NCBI GenBank assembly: GCA_945912145.1
Contig: CAMEBF010000003.1
Span: forward strand, 80,377-144,376
Reading direction: 5' to 3'
Length of the DNA: 64,000 bases
Origin: an uncultured Clostridia bacterium
GTDB lineage: Bacteria; Bacillota; Clostridia; Oscillospirales; Acutalibacteraceae
Positions 61,408-64,000 of this stretch are shown in pieces (within the stretch, counting starts at the first letter, position 1; each line of letters begins with the position of its first letter). Made by a program: the position numbers and the translations under genes. The notes under the pieces were generated by a model, which did not search any database, was not told where the DNA came from, and saw nothing but the letters and a program-made list of their open reading frames with translations.

Positions 61408-61521
61408 ATGAGCATAACCAACATATTTATTTCGCATGATAAAACCGAACGCCTGCTCCGGCAGTCAGAACTGCACAGACGCTGTATCTTGCTACTACAG
61501 GCGAAGAGGGCAAAGTCATGA
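61408..61521 (+). CDS. 37-residue basic peptide coupled to the serine recombinase
   Basis: A short frame starting MSITNIFISHDKTERLLRQS and ending LLLQAKRAKS. A perfect AAGGAGG lies 7 bases before the ATG, the best ribosome site in this area, and the stop overlaps the recombinase ATG (ATGA). The recombinase itself has only AGAGGG just upstream, so its translation probably depends on this frame. It is basic and mainly helical; no domain recognised. It could be a leader peptide, a recombination directionality helper, or the remnant of a longer gene. Confidence 0.65.
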   Translation: MSITNIFISHDKTERLLRQSELHRRCILLLQAKRAKS

Positions 61522-62960
61522 ACGCCATTTATGCGCGGCAGTCGATTGACAAAAAGGACAGCCTGTCGATCGAAGGGCAGATTGAACTGTGTCGCAAATT
61601 CGCCGGAAATGATGCCGAGGTGTTCGAAGACAAAGGCTATTCCGGCAAAAACATCAAGCGTCCGGCGTTTACGGAGCTGATACGCTCTGTCGAATCAGGA
61701 TCGGTCAAGAAGATTTTCGTCTACCGTCTTGACCGTTTCAGCCGCAGTATTGCGGATTTCAGCCGACTGTGGGAGCTTCTGGAAAAGCACGGCGTTGCAT
61801 TTCAGTCTGTTACGGAGCAGTTCGACACGTCGTCGCCGATCGGCAGAGCGATGCTGAATATTGTTCTGGTCTTTGCGCAGCTTGAGCGGGAAACCACTGC
61901 CGAACGAGTCAAAGACAACTACCGGCACCGTTTCAGGCTCGGCGCATGGACAGGTGGTCCTGCACCGTACGGCTTTGATCTCGCCAAAATAACCGGCGAC
62001 GGCCGACAGGTTTCGTCGCTGGTTCCGAACCCGGAGAGGTCACGGATCGTGCAATCGATTTTTGAGGCGTATGCGAAGCCGGAGACCTCTTTGCGTGGGA
62101 TTGCCAATGCGCTGACGGAAAGGGGAGTACACGGGCCGAAACGGGAGATGTGGGACAATGTCACGCTCTCCCGTATTTTACACAGTCCTGTTTATGTAAA
62201 AGCCACGCCGGACATCTATTGGTATTATTTGGCGAAGGGGCTGAAAACGGAGCTTCCGGTTGAGGCGTTTGACGGGATTCATGCCTGCAACCTGATCGGA
62301 AAGCGTGATCGCGCCAAAAACAAGTATAATGCCTTACCGGATCAGATGCTTACGGTGGCGAATCACGAGGGATTGATTGGTGCGGAGCTTTGGCTCGCCG
62401 TACAGGAGAAACTGGAACACAATTCTCAGATCAATCGCGCCAATGCCGGGAAATATTCGTTCCTGACAGGCCTGCTCAAATGCGCCAAGTGCGGATATGC
62501 CCTGAAAATCGCGGGGAGTGACGGAAGCCTCAATCTGCTGTGCTCGGGCAGATCGAATTTCTCGGTATGCGACGCTTCGATTCAGGTTGATATCCGGGAG
62601 CTTGAAGATTACATAGCCGGACAGATCTCCGAAATCCTGCAGGAGTCGCCGCCGACGGAAATCATTCCCGAACCCTCGGAACTGTCGGCGGAGGTTCTTT
62701 TGATCGAGCAGAAAATCGATCGGCTTGTGAGTGCGCTTGCCGAATGCAGCGATGTGTCGGCGCAGTACATTTCAAAGCAGATCGAAGTGCTGCATAAACA
62801 GCGAGAAGAGCTGCTCAAAAGATCGCAGCACGAAACGCCGGACGTGAAACATCTGGATTTTGATGCCCTTTCTTTTGAAGAAAAGAAGCTGATCGCTAAA
62901 GAGTTCATCGAACGCATCGAAATCTCCGGAAAAAATGTCAACATCATATGGAAAATCTGA
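61518..62960 (+). CDS. Large serine recombinase
   Basis: A 480-residue site-specific recombinase. The N-terminal resolvase domain has NAIYARQSIDKKDSLSIEGQ with the catalytic Ser in ARQS, EDKGYSGKNIKRPAF, VYRLDRFSRSIADF and FDTSSPIGRAMLNIV. The central Recombinase domain includes PYGFDL, SLRGIANALTERGVHGP and LSRILHSPVYV. A zinc ribbon follows (LLKCAKCGYAL and two later Cys), then a coiled-coil (~385-440) and a C-terminal tail. Such enzymes integrate and excise phages, ICEs and transposons. No cargo or att pair is recognisable, so it is probably a leftover of a mobile element or a stand-alone inversion enzyme. Confidence 0.95.
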   Translation: MNAIYARQSIDKKDSLSIEGQIELCRKFAGNDAEVFEDKGYSGKNIKRPAFTELIRSVESGSVKKIFVYRLDRFSRSIADFSRLWELLEKHGVAFQSVTEQFDTSSPIGRAMLNIVLVFAQLERETTAERVKDNYRHRFRLGAWTGGPAPYGFDLAKITGDGRQVSSLVPNPERSRIVQSIFEAYAKPETSLRGIANALTERGVHGPKREMWDNVTLSRILHSPVYVKATPDIYWYYLAKGLKTELPVEAFDGIHACNLIGKRDRAKNKYNALPDQMLTVANHEGLIGAELWLAVQEKLEHNSQINRANAGKYSFLTGLLKCAKCGYALKIAGSDGSLNLLCSGRSNFSVCDASIQVDIRELEDYIAGQISEILQESPPTEIIPEPSELSAEVLLIEQKIDRLVSALAECSDVSAQYISKQIEVLHKQREELLKRSQHETPDVKHLDFDALSFEEKKLIAKEFIERIEISGKNVNIIWKI

Positions 62961-62999
62961 CCCTGCGTAACGGAAAAATACGTGGGGTCATTTTTCTGT

Positions 63000-63213
63000 A
63001 ATTATTCATTCCGGAACAAACAATTATCCACCTGTTTCAAGTATCCGCAGTCGGTCAGAACACTCATCTACACGACGAATGCAATCGAGAATTTCAACCG
63101 TCAGCTTCGTAAGGTAACAAAAAGCAAAGCGGTGTTTCCGAACGATGACAGCCTTTTAAAATACTTTATTTTGCCCAAATGGATATTACCCGAAAATGGA
63201 CGGGGAAGGGTAA
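63000..63213 (+). pseudogene. IS256-family (mutator) transposase, decayed C-terminal fragment
   Basis: The frame shows STCFKYPQSVRTLIYTTNAI, ENFNRQLRKVTKSKAVFP and NDDSLLK, which is the conserved C-terminal region of IS256-type transposases. After LLK the frame slips: reading one base over gives ILYFAQMDITRKWTGKGK, matching the expected LYLA..DITKKW. A four-A run near 63157-63160 is one base short. Catalytic Asp residues and the whole N-terminus are missing, so it is dead. Confidence 0.85.
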
Positions 63214-63218
63214 AATGA

Positions 63219-63527
63219 ACGGCTTCCTTAAAGCAACCGCCCTTGACATGCCCCGTTCTTTCTGCTAATATGCAATTATGGGCGGTAAGCCGTCCTGCGA
63301 CTTACCAGCCCGATTACCATCCTGTGTTTTATGCCATTTTTCGTGTTTACACAAAATGTGAAATGGAGCATAGACCATTTTCCTTGTCAAGGAACGCTAC
63401 GTTTTTGCCTTTGACAACTCAAACATCCTATGCTGTGCTGAAAACATAACCGTTTTCGGTTATCAATATTTACATAAAATACAGCAAGTTGGTTCAACCA
63501 CTTGACTTTTTATAGGAGAAATAAAAG
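63219..63527 (+). other. Non-coding gap after the IS256 remnant
   Basis: About 310 bases with no gene I can support. It contains an AT-rich stretch with TTGACT at 63502-63507, but no convincing -10, and a short palindrome AACCGTTTTCGGTT (63447-63460). No IS256 terminal repeat was recognised. Confidence 0.5.
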
Positions 63528-64000
63528 ATGACAGAAAAAGAAAAAATGATAGCGGGAAAAATATATGACCCGTCCGATAAAGAACTTGTGACACTCAGAA
63601 CAAAAGCTCACAGGCTCAGTAATGAATACAACGAGCGCCTTGAAACAGATGAAAGACGTGCCGAAATTATAAAGGAGCTTGGCATAGCCGGGGATTCCTT
63701 TTATTTGCAAGGACCGGTTCAATTCGATTATGGTTGCTTCACATCCATCGGAACAAATTCCTTTGCAAATTTCAATTTTACTTGTCTTGACTGTTGTCCT
63801 GTGACGATTGGCGAAAATGTATTTTTTGGCCCTAATGTTTCGCTTCTTACGCCCATACATCCGCTTCGTTGGCAGGACAGAAATCAGTATGTAAAGCAAG
63901 ATGGTACGCCTACCGATAAAGAATACGCCAAACCAATTACGATTGGCAACAACTGCTGGATTGCAGGAAATGTCACGATATGCGGCGGCGTTACGATCGG
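63528..64000 (+). CDS. Maltose/galactoside O-acetyltransferase family protein (3' end cut by window)
   Basis: The visible 157 residues open MTEKEKMIAGKIYDPSDKEL, the Mac domain of sugar O-acetyltransferases (Maa/LacA/NodL), followed by left-handed beta-helix hexapeptide repeats: VTIGENVFFGPNVSLLTP, the catalytic His in TPIHPL, and ITIGNNCWIAGNVTICGG. These trimeric enzymes move acetyl from acetyl-CoA to sugar hydroxyls. AGGAG lies upstream of ATG 63528. The frame is intact to the window edge. AT-rich codon use (AAA, ATA, GAA) differs from most of the window and suggests recent acquisition with the neighbouring mobile remnants. Confidence 0.9.
   Translation, partial: MTEKEKMIAGKIYDPSDKELVTLRTKAHRLSNEYNERLETDERRAEIIKELGIAGDSFYLQGPVQFDYGCFTSIGTNSFANFNFTCLDCCPVTIGENVFFGPNVSLLTPIHPLRWQDRNQYVKQDGTPTDKEYAKPITIGNNCWIAGNVTICGGVTI

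Overview
This window looks like the chromosome of an anaerobic Firmicute of the class Clostridia, most likely a gut or rumen Oscillospirales/Ruminococcaceae-type bacterium. The grounds are gene content and style: four proteins carry dockerin modules with Thr/Pro linkers, a BspA-type leucine-rich-repeat pair is present, yabB(trmN6)-rsmI and yerC are Firmicute arrangements, ribosome sites are strong AGGAGG types, sigma-A promoters mostly have 17-bp spacers, and intergenic arrays of short hairpins are of a kind I associate with this order. The assignment is inference; there is no rRNA, and I recognised no tRNA or CRISPR array.

Layout. 0-5 kb: the 3' end of a secreted CxxC-repeat/dockerin protein, then an RNA-modification operon (trmN6, a small SM-like protein, rsmI, a membrane-anchored protein), convergent with a secreted CAP-domain dockerin protein. 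5-9 kb: a four-gene operon of one Gfo/Idh/MocA oxidoreductase and three TIM-barrel sugar isomerase/epimerases, suggestive of oxidative glycoside or cyclitol breakdown. 9-15 kb (minus strand): two glycosyltransferases, a GH36 alpha-galactosidase, a dockerin-bearing D,D-carboxypeptidase and rlmD. 15-21 kb: a GH2 beta-galactosidase followed by a GNAT-GH78 fusion protein. 21-25 kb: membrane proteins, an esterase and ftcD. 25-31.4 kb: a tandem-domain ThyX, yerC, a methyltransferase, hslO and an unusual ClpC-like ATPase with a zinc-finger N-terminus. 31.5-37 kb: a PHP hydrolase/GPH symporter/ChbG deacetylase operon and glpK. 37-49 kb: serC-serA, an alcohol dehydrogenase, a carboxypeptidase, a YoaK protein, a 41-residue amphipathic peptide gene, a phosphoribosyltransferase, glpQ-type and RNA methyltransferase genes, and small membrane proteins.

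49-58 kb is the most distinctive part. It contains a self-complementary leader or small RNA with its own promoter and terminator, a lipoprotein, a Nudix protein, a divergent HTH/Ser-Thr kinase pair, an XRE regulator, and four consecutive zinc-ribbon membrane proteins. The last of these shares its outer leucine-rich domain with the secreted dockerin protein that follows. A kinase/zinc-ribbon signalling module that links cytosolic state to surface proteins is my main candidate for an undescribed system; the functional link is inferred from position only.

58-64 kb is accessory. It holds an SDR fused to a nucleic-acid-type zinc ribbon, a truncated polysaccharide deacetylase, an exported phosphoesterase, a 37-residue peptide gene coupled to a large serine recombinase, a decayed IS256 transposase, and the start of a maltose/galactoside acetyltransferase cut by the window edge.
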